This document shows positions 27,739-35,847 of a DNA stretch of 64,000 nucleotides, piece by piece. The stretch's first letter is position 1. Every line of letters begins with the position of its first letter. Below the pieces are notes generated by a model. The model was not told where the DNA came from, made no database searches, and saw only the letters and a list, made by a program, of their open reading frames with translations. Position numbers and translations under genes: made by a program. This DNA is from Pseudonocardia sp. EC080619-01 (GTDB taxonomy: Bacteria > Actinomycetota > Actinomycetes > Mycobacteriales > Pseudonocardiaceae). The stretch spans positions 1 through 64,000 of the forward strand of contig NZ_CP012184.1 of the NCBI RefSeq assembly GCF_001420995.1, read 5' to 3'.

Positions 27739-28551
27739 TCACACCCCGCCGGGCCCGGTCGCGGGCCCGCCGAGCGCCGTCCGCAGCGACCGGAGCCCGG
27801 CGGCCGACGGGTCGGCGGCGGGGAGCGCCGCCAGGTAGGCGTCGACGCACTCCCGGTACAGCGGGGCCAGGTGCGCGGTGAGCAGGCCGAGCGTCACGTC
27901 CGCGTCGGGCAGGCCGCCGTCCCGCCAGTGCAGCGCCGCCGTCGCCAACGCGGTGTGCGGCCCGTCGTAGGACGCGACGGCGGCGTCGTTGCGTCCGATG
28001 TCGCCGGTCCGGAGGGTGTGCAGGAACCGCACCGGGAAGAGCACCGCCTTCGTGACGGCGCGCGCCCCGCCGTCCAGCAGCCCGGCCGGGTCGGCGATCC
28101 CGGCGAGCCACGCGTCGTCGGCCCGGCCGGCGAGGAACTCCGCGGACGCGGCGACGAGCTCGGCGTGACCGGGTGCGACGGCGCCGTCGCGGACGTCGGT
28201 GCCGTGCCGCAGCACCCCGTGCTCGAGCAGGTCGAGCCGGTCCACCGCGGGCAGCCGCGCGGGGGTCGCCGCACCGCCGCGGCGCACGGTCGCGGGATCG
28301 GCCCAGAAGACCGAGAGCCGGTCCGCGAGCGCCCCGGGGGCCCGGCCGCGGGTCCGGGCGGTGACGTCACGGACCCGGTCCGCGGTCCCGTCGCCGGTGC
28401 TGCGCAGGACCAGCGCGAGATCGACGTCGCTCACCTCCGGCGCGAACCCGCCGTGCGCGAGGCTGCCGAGCGTGTACGCGGCCACCAGGTCGTCCCCGAA
28501 CTCCGCGGCCGCCTCGGCGGTGGCCGCGGCGAGCACCGTCTCGCCGTCCAC
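27739..28551 (-). CDS. Nucleotidyltransferase-domain protein
   Basis: The 270-residue protein starts with a DNA-polymerase-beta-like nucleotidyltransferase motif: YTLGSLAHGGFAPEVSDVDLALVL (GS followed by DxD) at residues 25-48. The helical C-terminal half resembles aminoglycoside adenylyltransferases (TKAVLFPVRFLHTLRTG). Whether it adenylylates an antibiotic or another small molecule is unknown. The start is GTG 28551. It is convergent with the acyl-CoA dehydrogenase gene. Confidence 0.75.
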   Translation of the reverse strand: MDGETVLAAATAEAAAEFGDDLVAAYTLGSLAHGGFAPEVSDVDLALVLRSTGDGTADRVRDVTARTRGRAPGALADRLSVFWADPATVRRGGAATPARLPAVDRLDLLEHGVLRHGTDVRDGAVAPGHAELVAASAEFLAGRADDAWLAGIADPAGLLDGGARAVTKAVLFPVRFLHTLRTGDIGRNDAAVASYDGPHTALATAALHWRDGGLPDADVTLGLLTAHLAPLYRECVDAYLAALPAADPSAAGLRSLRTALGGPATGPGGV

Positions 28552-28591
28552 CCCGACAGCGTGACAGGTCGTCCGTCGCCCGGGAGGGTGT

Positions 28592-28624
28592 ACCGCCGGG
28601 CGCGTCGTCGACCGCCGGGCGCGT
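28592..28624. repeat. 14-bp direct repeat
   Basis: ACCGCCGGGCGCGT occurs at 28592-28605 and 28611-28624, between divergent genes and upstream of a small hypothetical gene. Confidence 0.7.
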
Positions 28625-28686
28625 GGCGGGCTCCACCGGGCCCGGGCAGGGTTGCCCGCAATCGATCATCGCGGACCATCGTCGAC

Positions 28687-29007
28687 GTGCTCTACATCGG
28701 ACCGGTCGACATCCCGGGGTCGGACGACCACGAGGGCTTCGTCAGTGCCCGCACCCCCGACGGCCGGGACACCGGGATCTGGACCGACGTCCGGGCGGCG
28801 GACGCCGGGTACACCGGGTTCCGGGCCGGCTGCAAGTGCGGCTGGCTCGACGACGCCTTCACCACCCCCGACGACGGCGGTCACCAGGCCGCGCTGCACG
28901 ACTTCGTGCACCACCACTTCGAGGTCGTCGCCGGCCGGACGCTCGACCCGGCGCAGGACTTCCTCACCCCGTGGGCGGTTCGTGTCCGATCGGGCTCCGC
29001 CGTCTGA
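28687..29007 (+). CDS. Hypothetical protein with CxC motif
   Basis: The 106-residue soluble protein is not recognised. Visible features are an N-terminal strand pair (LYIGPVDIPGSDDHEGFVSA), a CKCGWLDDAF segment with two Cys, and a His-rich DFVHHHFEVVAG, together a possible metal site. The GTG at 28687 was chosen as the first start after the intergenic repeats. Base usage is coding-like. Confidence 0.6.
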   Translation: MLYIGPVDIPGSDDHEGFVSARTPDGRDTGIWTDVRAADAGYTGFRAGCKCGWLDDAFTTPDDGGHQAALHDFVHHHFEVVAGRTLDPAQDFLTPWAVRVRSGSAV

Positions 29008-29087
29008 TCCGTCCGTCGCGGGCACCCCGTCCTCGGGCACACTCGGTGATCACCGAACCGCACCCACCACCACCCGGGGAGCCCCGT

Positions 29088-29483
29088 ATGTCCACGCCGA
29101 ACCGGCACGTCGCGCCGGCCTCGTCGCCGACGGCGCCCGTCGTCGCCCTCCGCGCACTGACCGTCGCCTCGCTCGTCGTGCTCGCCTGGCAGTTCCTCAC
29201 GGCCGCGGGCCTGTTCACCGGCGGGGGTGTCGGCCCGCACGGCACCGGGGCGATCGTGCTGCACGTGGTGACCGGGCTGGCCGCGGCCGCTGCGCTCTGG
29301 GTGCTGCTCGCCCGGGGCGGGCCCTGGTGGCCGTCGGCGCTGGCGGTCGTCCTGTTCGCGTTCACCTTCGTCCAGGCATGGTTCGGCGACTTCCCGGGCC
29401 TGGTCGTGCACGTGCCGGGCGCGATGGCACTCACCGCAGGCACGGCCTGGCTGACGGCCTGGTCGTTCCTGCGGCTGCCCTGA
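29088..29483 (+). CDS. Small four-helix membrane protein
   Basis: The 131-residue protein has a polar 20-residue N-terminus and four predicted membrane helices (around residues 22-42, 54-76, 80-98 and 104-127). No family is recognised. The ATG at 29088 has GGGGAG 7 nt upstream. It precedes the GGPP synthase gene by 180 bp and could be co-transcribed, but a TAGTCT -10 candidate at 29538 separates them. Confidence 0.65.
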   Translation: MSTPNRHVAPASSPTAPVVALRALTVASLVVLAWQFLTAAGLFTGGGVGPHGTGAIVLHVVTGLAAAAALWVLLARGGPWWPSALAVVLFAFTFVQAWFGDFPGLVVHVPGAMALTAGTAWLTAWSFLRLP

Positions 29484-29662
29484 GCCCCCACGGGGTACGG
29501 ATGTCCGATTCGGCGGGCACGAACGGGGCCGCGGCCATAGTCTCGGCCGGACCCGGCGCGGAGCCGGCCGTCACCGTCGATGCCGCCCGCCCGGTCCGGA
29601 CACACCGTCCGGAACACCCACACGGGCCCCCGGGGCCCCGGTCACGGCGGGAGCAGGTCGCG

Positions 29663-30814
29663 ATGGTCGTCGATGCGGAACGGGCGGGGCAGCGCGGGCG
29701 GGCACGGCCCGAGGAGGGCCCACCGTCCCCGCCGGGCGCGCCGGCCCCCTCGTGGACCGACGAGGTCCGCGGCCGCGTCCGGGACCGGGTCGAGGAGACC
29801 GTGCGGCGCCGGTGCGCCGAGCACGTGCACTCGATGGAGGGCGCGGAGTTCCTCGCCGGGGTGCTCACCGACTTCGTCGGCCGCGGCAAGTACCTGCGCT
29901 CGATGTTCGGCTACCTCGGCTGGCGGGCGGCCGCACCGGACTCCCCCGCGGCCCTCGACGCCGTCGCCGGGCTGGAGCTGCTGCACGCCTTCGCCCTGCT
30001 CCAGGACGACGTCATGGACGGCTCACTGCTGCGGCGCGGCCGCCCGACCGTGCACGTCCAGCTCGCCGCCTGGCACCGCGGACAGGGCATGTCGGGCTGC
30101 CCGGACCGGTTCGGCGAGTCCGGTGCCGTGCTGCTCGGTGACCTCTGCCTGGTGTGGGCCGAGCAGGCCATGCGGGAGAGCGGGCTGCCCCGTGACGCCC
30201 TGGACCGGGGCTGGCCGCGCTACGACGCGATGCGCTCCGAGCTCGCCGTGGGCCAGTTCGCCGACCTGCTCAACGAGGCCCGCCGCGTCCCCACCCTGGA
30301 CGAGGTGATGGACGTCCTGCGCCGCAAGTCGGGCAACTACACGGTGCGCCGCCCGCTCGAGCTGGGTGCCGCGATGGCGGGCGGCGGGGACGACCTGGTC
30401 GCCCTGCTCGGCGACTACGGCACGATGGTCGGCGAGGCCTTCCAGATGCGCGACGACGTGCTGGGCGTGTTCGGCACCGACGCCACCGGGAAGCCCACCG
30501 GCGACGACCTCGCGGAGCGCAAGGCGACCAGCGTCGTCGTCCTCGCCCGGGAGCTCGCCGGACCGGCCACCCGGCCCCGTCTCGACGCCCTGCTGCACGG
30601 CTCCGACACCGACGACGGCCCCGTCGACGTCGCCGCCGCCCGCGAGCTGATCGACGCGACCGGGGCCCGCCGCCGCGTCGAGGAGCTGATCTCCACCCGG
30701 GTGGCGGGCGCGCTGCGCCTGGTCGAGGCCGCCGTCGACGACGGCCACCTGGGTGACGACGTCGCCGGGGTGCTGCGGGCGATGGCGGTCCGCTGTGCCG
30801 ACCGGATCTCCTGA
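29663..30814 (+). CDS. Polyprenyl (geranylgeranyl) diphosphate synthase
   Basis: The 383-residue trans-prenyltransferase has both Asp-rich motifs: LLQDDVMDGSLLRRGRPTVH (first, DDxxD) and FQMRDDVLGVFGTD (second, here DDxxG), plus GKYLRSMFGYLGW. With methyltransferase and CrtU-like genes following it, a role as CrtE, making GGPP from IPP and DMAPP for carotenoids, is likely. ATG 29663 with GGGAG 9 nt upstream is preferred; an in-frame ATG at 29501 would add 54 poorly conserved residues and lie upstream of the probable TAGTCT promoter. Confidence 0.85.
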   Translation: MVVDAERAGQRGRARPEEGPPSPPGAPAPSWTDEVRGRVRDRVEETVRRRCAEHVHSMEGAEFLAGVLTDFVGRGKYLRSMFGYLGWRAAAPDSPAALDAVAGLELLHAFALLQDDVMDGSLLRRGRPTVHVQLAAWHRGQGMSGCPDRFGESGAVLLGDLCLVWAEQAMRESGLPRDALDRGWPRYDAMRSELAVGQFADLLNEARRVPTLDEVMDVLRRKSGNYTVRRPLELGAAMAGGGDDLVALLGDYGTMVGEAFQMRDDVLGVFGTDATGKPTGDDLAERKATSVVVLARELAGPATRPRLDALLHGSDTDDGPVDVAAARELIDATGARRRVEELISTRVAGALRLVEAAVDDGHLGDDVAGVLRAMAVRCADRIS

Positions 30815-30904
30815 GGGACAGGGTGATCGTGCGATGAGCACCGGAGCTCCCGGCAGGCAGGCCGGCGGGACGTCCCCGCGCTCCCCCGGCCGGCGGCACG
30901 GTCC

Positions 30905-30910
30905 TACGCT
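30905..30910 (+). promoter_or_regulatory. -10 box (TACGCT) before the methyltransferase gene
   Basis: TACGCT lies 7 nt before ATG 30918, consistent with an internal leaderless promoter in the carotenoid-type cluster. Confidence 0.45.
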
Positions 30911-30917
30911 CCGGTCC

Positions 30918-31676
30918 ATGGCCGACCGTCACGTCCCCGCCCCGTCCCGCACCGGAACCGTCGGCCGGGCCGGCCTGCCCCGGGCCGAGGTGCCCACCCA
31001 CTTCGACGACGGCGCGGGTGACTACGACCGGCTCGTCGGCATGAACCCCGGCTACCACGACCACCTGCGCGCCTCGGCCGCCCGGATGCGCCTGCCCCGC
31101 GACGGCGCCGGCCTCCGGCTGCTCGACGCCGGCTGCGGCACCGGTGCCTCGACCGCCGCGCTGCTGGGCGTCGCGCCGCGCGCGGAGATCGTCGCGGTCG
31201 ACGCGTCGGCCGGGATGCTGGAGCGGGCCCGGACCAAGCCGTGGCCCGGTTCGGTGACCTTCGTGCACAGCACCGCCGAGACCATGGCCGAGCACGGCGT
31301 CGAGGGGCCGTTCGGCGGCATCCTCGCCGCCTACCTGCTGCGCAACCTCGACGACCCGGACGCCCAGCTGCGCCGCTTCCACGACCTGCTCCGCCCCGGC
31401 GGCACCCTCGCCCTGCACGAGTACTCGGTCGCCGACTCCCCGCGCGCCCGCGCGGTCTGGCACGCGGTCTGCTGGGGCGTGATCGTCCCGCTGGGCCGGG
31501 TGACGACCGGTGAGACCGCGCTGTACCGGCACCTGTGGCGCAGCGTGAACACCTTCGACGGCGTCGGGCGGCTGCGCGACCGGATGCGCGCGGCCGGGTT
31601 CGACGCCGTGCACTCCGAGACGATGACGGGCTGGCAGAACGGCGTCGTCCACACCGTGCTCGGGTCCCGGACGTGA
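30918..31676 (+). CDS. Class I SAM methyltransferase of the carotenoid-type cluster (CrtT-like position)
   Basis: The 252-residue UbiE-like methyltransferase has motif I LLDAGCGTGASTAAL, the acidic strand end EIVAVDASAGMLERA, and LLRPGGTLALHEYSV. It is followed by a CrtU-like gene with a GTGA overlap. In isorenieratene clusters of streptomycetes the methyltransferase-like gene crtT sits beside crtU, so the context suggests a CrtT counterpart; the substrate is not proven. An in-frame ATG at 30834 is an alternative start. Confidence 0.82.
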   Translation: MADRHVPAPSRTGTVGRAGLPRAEVPTHFDDGAGDYDRLVGMNPGYHDHLRASAARMRLPRDGAGLRLLDAGCGTGASTAALLGVAPRAEIVAVDASAGMLERARTKPWPGSVTFVHSTAETMAEHGVEGPFGGILAAYLLRNLDDPDAQLRRFHDLLRPGGTLALHEYSVADSPRARAVWHAVCWGVIVPLGRVTTGETALYRHLWRSVNTFDGVGRLRDRMRAAGFDAVHSETMTGWQNGVVHTVLGSRT

Positions 31677-33286
31677 GCGTGCGGCCGGTCGACCCGCGGC
31701 GGGTGGTGCACCCCCCGGCGGGCGGCCTGGGCGACGCGGGGCTGCTCGGGCGCCGGCCGCGGGTGGCCGTCGTCGGCGCCGGCATCGCCGGGCTCGCCGC
31801 GGCGACCGGGCTGGCCGAACGCGGCGTCGCCGTCGAGGTCCTGGAGCGCGAGCCGCACCTCGGCGGGCGGGTCGGCGGCTGGTCGGACACCCTGCCGGAC
31901 GGCTCGCCGGTCGCGATGAGCCGCGGGTTCCACGCGTTCTTCCGGCAGTACTACAACCTGCGCAACCTGCTCCGGCGCGGTGACCCGGGCCTCGAGCACC
32001 TCGTCCCGCTGGCCGACTACCCGCTGGTCGACGCCGAGGGGCGTCGCGACACGTTCCGCGGTCTCCCCCGCACCCCGCCCTGGAACGCGGTGCTGTTCGC
32101 GCTGCGCAGCCCGACGTTCCGGCCGTCGGACCTGCTGCGGCTCGATCCCCGCGCCGCGGCGCCGCTCGCGGCGGTCTCGGTGCCGGGGATCTACGAGGCC
32201 ATCGACGACGTCGACGCGCAGAGTTTCCTCGAGTCGATCAACTTCCCGCCCGCCGCCCGGCACCTGGCGTTCGAGGTGTTCTCGCGCAGCTTCTTCGCCC
32301 CGCCGTCGACGATGTCGGCCGCCGAGCTGGCGACGATGTTCCACATCTACTTCCTCGGCTCCTCCGAAGGGCTGATGTTCGACGTCCCCGACGACGGGTT
32401 CGACGCCGCCCTCTGGGAGCCGTTGCGGCACTACCTCTCCACCCGAGGTGTCTCGTTCCGGACGGGCGTCGCGGTCTCGTCGGTGCAGCGCGACGTCGCG
32501 AGTGGACGGTTCCACGTGAATCATTCGTCCGGCGGTACCTCCACCGGTTCGTCCACCGTGGACGCCGTGGTCCTCGCGACGGACGTGCGCGGCCTGCGGG
32601 AGATCGTCGCCGCGTCGCCGGACCTGGGGCCCGCGGACTCGGGCCTCGGTGACCCGGAGGCGGTGCAGCACTGGCGCGACGACGTCGCCGCGCTCGGCAG
32701 CGCGCCGCCGTTCCTGGTCCAGCGCCTCTGGCTGGACCGCCCGGTGCGCGAGGACCGGCCGCCGTTCCTGGGCACCGGCGGGCTCGACCCCCTCGACAAC
32801 GTCTCGGTGCTCGACCGCTACGAGCGCGACGCCGCGTCCTGGGCGTCCCGGCACGGCGGGTCGGTCGTGGAGCTGCATGCCTACTCCGCGGCGGTACCCG
32901 ACGGCGTGGACGAGGCCGCCTGGACCGCGGACCTGCGTGCGCGGTGCCTGGCCCGGCTGCACGAGCTGTACCCGGAGACCGCCGGCGCCCGGATCACCGG
33001 GGAGCTCGTGCAGTGGCGCGCGGACTGCCCGATGTTCGGCGTCGGCGACTTCGCCCGCCGCCCGACCGTCGCGACCCCGCTGGACGGGCTGGTGCTCGCC
33101 GGCGACGGCATCCGGATCGACCTGCCCGTCGCGCTCATGGAGCGGGCGGCCGCCACCGGGTGGCAGGCGGCGAACCGCCTGCTCGCCGGCTGGGGGCTCG
33201 CCGGGCATCCCCTCGAGACCGTCCCGACCGGCGGGCGGCTCGGCCCGCTCCGGCGCGCCGCCGAGTACGCGATGCGGTCCCGCTGA
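31673..33286 (+). CDS. CrtU-like FAD carotenoid desaturase/methyl-migrating oxidoreductase
   Basis: The 537-residue flavoprotein has an N-terminal dinucleotide fold (RVAVVGAGIAGLAAATGLAERGVAVEVLERE) and segments typical of CrtU beta-carotene desaturase/aromatase: SRGFHAFFRQYYNLRNLLRRGDP, FPPAARHLAFEVFSRSFFAPP, FLGSSEGLMFDVPDDGFDAALWEPL. CrtU converts beta rings into aromatic (phi or chi) rings with methyl migration. The GTG at 31673 overlaps the methyltransferase stop (GTGA). Synthase, desaturase and cyclase genes (crtB, crtI, crtY) are not in the window, so the pathway is incomplete here. Confidence 0.83.
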   Translation: MSVRPVDPRRVVHPPAGGLGDAGLLGRRPRVAVVGAGIAGLAAATGLAERGVAVEVLEREPHLGGRVGGWSDTLPDGSPVAMSRGFHAFFRQYYNLRNLLRRGDPGLEHLVPLADYPLVDAEGRRDTFRGLPRTPPWNAVLFALRSPTFRPSDLLRLDPRAAAPLAAVSVPGIYEAIDDVDAQSFLESINFPPAARHLAFEVFSRSFFAPPSTMSAAELATMFHIYFLGSSEGLMFDVPDDGFDAALWEPLRHYLSTRGVSFRTGVAVSSVQRDVASGRFHVNHSSGGTSTGSSTVDAVVLATDVRGLREIVAASPDLGPADSGLGDPEAVQHWRDDVAALGSAPPFLVQRLWLDRPVREDRPPFLGTGGLDPLDNVSVLDRYERDAASWASRHGGSVVELHAYSAAVPDGVDEAAWTADLRARCLARLHELYPETAGARITGELVQWRADCPMFGVGDFARRPTVATPLDGLVLAGDGIRIDLPVALMERAAATGWQAANRLLAGWGLAGHPLETVPTGGRLGPLRRAAEYAMRSR

Positions 33287-33313
33287 CCCTGCCGACCTGC
33301 GAAGGAACCCGCC

Positions 33314-34321
33314 ATGACCCTCCTGTCCCGCCTCACCGGCCGATGGCCGGGCACCTGGCCGCTGCAGCCGCTGCCGTCGTCGCAGTGGGCCCGCCAGGAG
33401 CCGACCTACGCCGGCGCCGACCCGAAGCTGATCGCCGCGGCGCTGGAGCGGGCCCAGGCCCGCAGGTCCGGGAACTGGTTCGTCCTCGCGGCGAGCCGCG
33501 AGATCCGGGCCGACCGCCCGTTCGGCACCCGGGTCGGCGGCGCCGAGCTGGTGGCCTGGCGCGACGAGGACGGTGACGTGCGGATCGGGCCCGGCGCCTG
33601 CCCCCACCTCGGCGCGCCGATGGCGCTCGCCGCCGTCGACTGCGGCGAGCTGGTCTGCCGCTGGCACGGGCTGCGGCTCGGGGCCCGCACCGGCCCCGGC
33701 TGGGCCCTGCACCCCGCGCACGACGACGGCGTGCTCGTCTGGGTCCGGCTCGACGAGCTCGGCGGCGAGGAGCCGAGCGGCGCGCCGGTCGTCCCGGCCC
33801 GCCCCGCCGGCCGGACACTGGACGCGGTCACCACGCTCACCGGTGTCTGCGAGCCGGAGGACATCGTCGCGAACCGGCTCGACCCCTGGCACGGGGCGTG
33901 GTTCCACCCGTACTCGTTCCAGCGGCTCGACGTGGAGTCCGCGCCGGCCGTCACCGACGTGACCGAGTCCGACGACCGGTTCCTCGTCACCGTCACCTTC
34001 AAGGTCGGGCCGGGCCTCGGCGTGCCGGTGCGGGCCGAGTTCGTGTGCCCGGAGCCGCGCACCGTCGTCATGCGGATCGTCGAGGGCGAGGGTGTCGGCA
34101 GCGTCGTCGAGACGCACGCGACGCCGCGCGGTGCCGGCCGCGACGGGCGGCCCCGGACGTCGGTGATCGAGGCCGTCGTCGCCGGGTCGGATCGTCCCGG
34201 GTTCGCCGTCGCCTCCCGGATCGCCCCGGCGCTGCGGCCGGCGATGGCGAAGGCCGCGACGAGGCTGTGGCGCGACGACCTCGACTACGCCGAGCGCCGC
34301 TACGAGATGCGGACCCGCTAG
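33314..34321 (+). CDS. Rieske 2Fe-2S protein (DUF5914-like) of the carotenoid-type cluster
   Basis: The 335-residue protein has an N-terminal Rieske domain with CPHLGAPM and CRWHGLRL as the two CxH/CxxH cluster-ligand pairs (about residues 96-118). A long C-terminal domain follows (EDIVANRLDPWHGAWFHPYSFQRLDVESAP, then a beta-rich region). It is probably an electron-transfer or oxygenase component working with the flavoenzyme just upstream (27-bp gap). The ATG at 33314 has GAAGGA 7 nt upstream. Its TAG stop shares the palindrome CTAG with the stop of the opposing monooxygenase gene. Confidence 0.83.
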   Translation: MTLLSRLTGRWPGTWPLQPLPSSQWARQEPTYAGADPKLIAAALERAQARRSGNWFVLAASREIRADRPFGTRVGGAELVAWRDEDGDVRIGPGACPHLGAPMALAAVDCGELVCRWHGLRLGARTGPGWALHPAHDDGVLVWVRLDELGGEEPSGAPVVPARPAGRTLDAVTTLTGVCEPEDIVANRLDPWHGAWFHPYSFQRLDVESAPAVTDVTESDDRFLVTVTFKVGPGLGVPVRAEFVCPEPRTVVMRIVEGEGVGSVVETHATPRGAGRDGRPRTSVIEAVVAGSDRPGFAVASRIAPALRPAMAKAATRLWRDDLDYAERRYEMRTR

Positions 34322-35619
34322 TCCCCGACGCCTGCGCGGTCCCGCGGGCCGGGCCCGCTCGCCGCCGCGGGGGTACCGGCGGCCGGGGCACCGGGCACGA
34401 CCGTCGTGCGCTCGGGACCGGTACGGTGCCCGACGGGCTCACCGCGGCGGACGGCGAACCAGGTCCGCCTGCCGGTCTCGTACCAGCGCCGGGTCTTGCG
34501 GACCGGCAGGTACTGGATGGCGCGATGGCTGCGGTAACGCCACGGCGGCATCGGCCCCAGCCGGGCACACATCGCGGCCGCGAAGTCGGCCACGTCCCGG
34601 TCGGTGTAGCGGTCCATCTGCTCGAACCAGGCCATGCTGCTGCGCGCCGACGCCTGGGTCTGCTGCAGCGGACGCCGGCGCTGCCGCTCGTAGGTGTTCA
34701 GGGCACCGGTCAGGTCGTCCGGCCGCCCGAGGAGGCTGTGCGCGAGCGACACCGCGTCGAGGATCGCCAGCCGGGTGCCGGAGCCGATCGTGAAGTGGGT
34801 GGTGTGGGCGGCGTCGCCGACCAGGACGACGCCGTCGTGGTGCCAGCGCTCGTTGACCACCTCGGGGAAGTGCCGCCACTGCGCCGGCTCACCGCGGGAC
34901 GAGCCGATCAGGCGGTGTCCCCTCAGCGTCCCGGCGAAGATCTGTTCCATCAACGCGGTGCTCTCCGCGGGGGTCGTCGTGGCGAGCCCGAGGCCGTCCC
35001 AGGTCTCCTGCCGGCACTCGACGATGAAGGTGCTGGTCCCGGAGCTCGTCGGGTAGGCGTAGCACCAGACCCACCCCGACGGGGTCTCGACGAAGTCGAA
35101 GACGAACGTGCTGAACACGCGGTCGGTGCCCAGCCAGATGTAGGGGTTCCCGCCCGTCCGGACCGTGGTGCCGAACGCGCCGCCGTAGAGGGTGCGCACC
35201 CGGCTGTTCGCGCCGTCCGCGGCGACCACGAGATCGGCGGACGGAAGGTCGGCCGGCTCGGCGACCTCCTGCTCGTGGAGGACCTCGACGCCCAGGTCGG
35301 TGGCCCGCTCGGTGAGGATCCGCTGCATCGCCGCCCGGCCCACGCTGTAGCCGTAGCCGCCGAGGTAGGCGGTCCGCCCGCGCATCCGGATCTCCTGCTC
35401 CTGCCACAGCGCGGACACCGCCCGCAGCCTGCGGCCGCTCTCGGCGTCGTTGCGGTAGAGGGTGTCGAGCAGATTGTCCTTGTAGACGACACCCCAGCCG
35501 TAGGTCGCGCCGGGCGGATCGCGGTCGAGGACGGTGATCTCGTGTCCGGCGTCGCGCAGCTTGGCGGAGAGGGCGAAGTACAGGCCGGCGGGTCCCCCGC
35601 CGACGCACACGATCTTCAT
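34318..35619 (-). CDS. FAD-dependent monooxygenase (VioD / salicylyl-CoA hydroxylase-like)
   Basis: The 433-residue group A flavin monooxygenase starts with KIVCVGGGPAGLYFALSAKL (FAD-binding GxGxxG variant). It has DLVVAADGANSRVRTLYG near residue 130 and VVLVGDAAHTTHFTIGSGTRLAILDAVSLAHSL near residue 265. The whole resembles VioD tryptophan hydroxylase and the N-terminal half of salicylyl/anthraniloyl-CoA hydroxylases. No Shine-Dalgarno precedes the ATG at 35619; the sequence directly upstream is the end of an IS110 element that appears to have separated the start from its ribosome site. On the same strand, across the IS, lie an ABC exporter and a Trp-rich peptide gene, suggesting a peptide or Trp-derived substrate. 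It is convergent with the Rieske gene. Confidence 0.85.
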   Translation of the reverse strand: MKIVCVGGGPAGLYFALSAKLRDAGHEITVLDRDPPGATYGWGVVYKDNLLDTLYRNDAESGRRLRAVSALWQEQEIRMRGRTAYLGGYGYSVGRAAMQRILTERATDLGVEVLHEQEVAEPADLPSADLVVAADGANSRVRTLYGGAFGTTVRTGGNPYIWLGTDRVFSTFVFDFVETPSGWVWCYAYPTSSGTSTFIVECRQETWDGLGLATTTPAESTALMEQIFAGTLRGHRLIGSSRGEPAQWRHFPEVVNERWHHDGVVLVGDAAHTTHFTIGSGTRLAILDAVSLAHSLLGRPDDLTGALNTYERQRRRPLQQTQASARSSMAWFEQMDRYTDRDVADFAAAMCARLGPMPPWRYRSHRAIQYLPVRKTRRWYETGRRTWFAVRRGEPVGHRTGPERTTVVPGAPAAGTPAAASGPGPRDRAGVGD

Positions 35620-35640
35620 GAGGAGGTGGTCCCTAAGGTC

Positions 35641-35820
35641 GTAGGTGTTCGGGGTTGGTGCCCCGGATGCCCGGGACGACGGGGTGTGGCTGATGAGGTG
35701 TTGTCGCTTCGGTGGCTCGGAAGGAATGGCCGCCCCGTCGTGCTGGACAGGCCTGGCCACTGATTCGGATCTGTGCGGACCGTCGCTGATTAGGGACCTG
35801 ATGGCGGGTTGTCCACGGGC
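35641..35820 (+). ncRNA. Candidate IS110 bridge RNA with identifiable target and donor guides
   Basis: The non-coding left end contains a 5' hairpin (35648-35667). A 9-bp stem (35676-35684 with 35733-35741) closes a 48-nt loop, and a 6-bp stem (35744-35749 with 35810-35815) closes a second loop. In the first loop TGATGAGG (35691-35698) copies the left flank TCATGAGG with one mismatch. TCGGAAGGAAT (35717-35727) can pair with the right flank 37085-37095 at 10 of 11 positions, one of them a G-U. In the second loop TGATTCGG (35761-35768) copies the element's right end TCATTCGG. TTAGGGACC (35790-35798) is complementary to the left end at 35628-35636. This is the target-loop/donor-loop logic of IS110 bridge RNAs. 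Confidence 0.65.
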
Positions 35821-35847
35821 GTGACCTGCAACGACAGGAGCCTGCGC

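Noticed and set aside
35620-35762. Extension of the ABC exporter frame through the left IS region to a TGA overlapping the monooxygenase ATG
   Set aside because: The joined frame is open for 48 codons but has poor third-position GC and coincides with the bridge-RNA fold, so it is probably chance.
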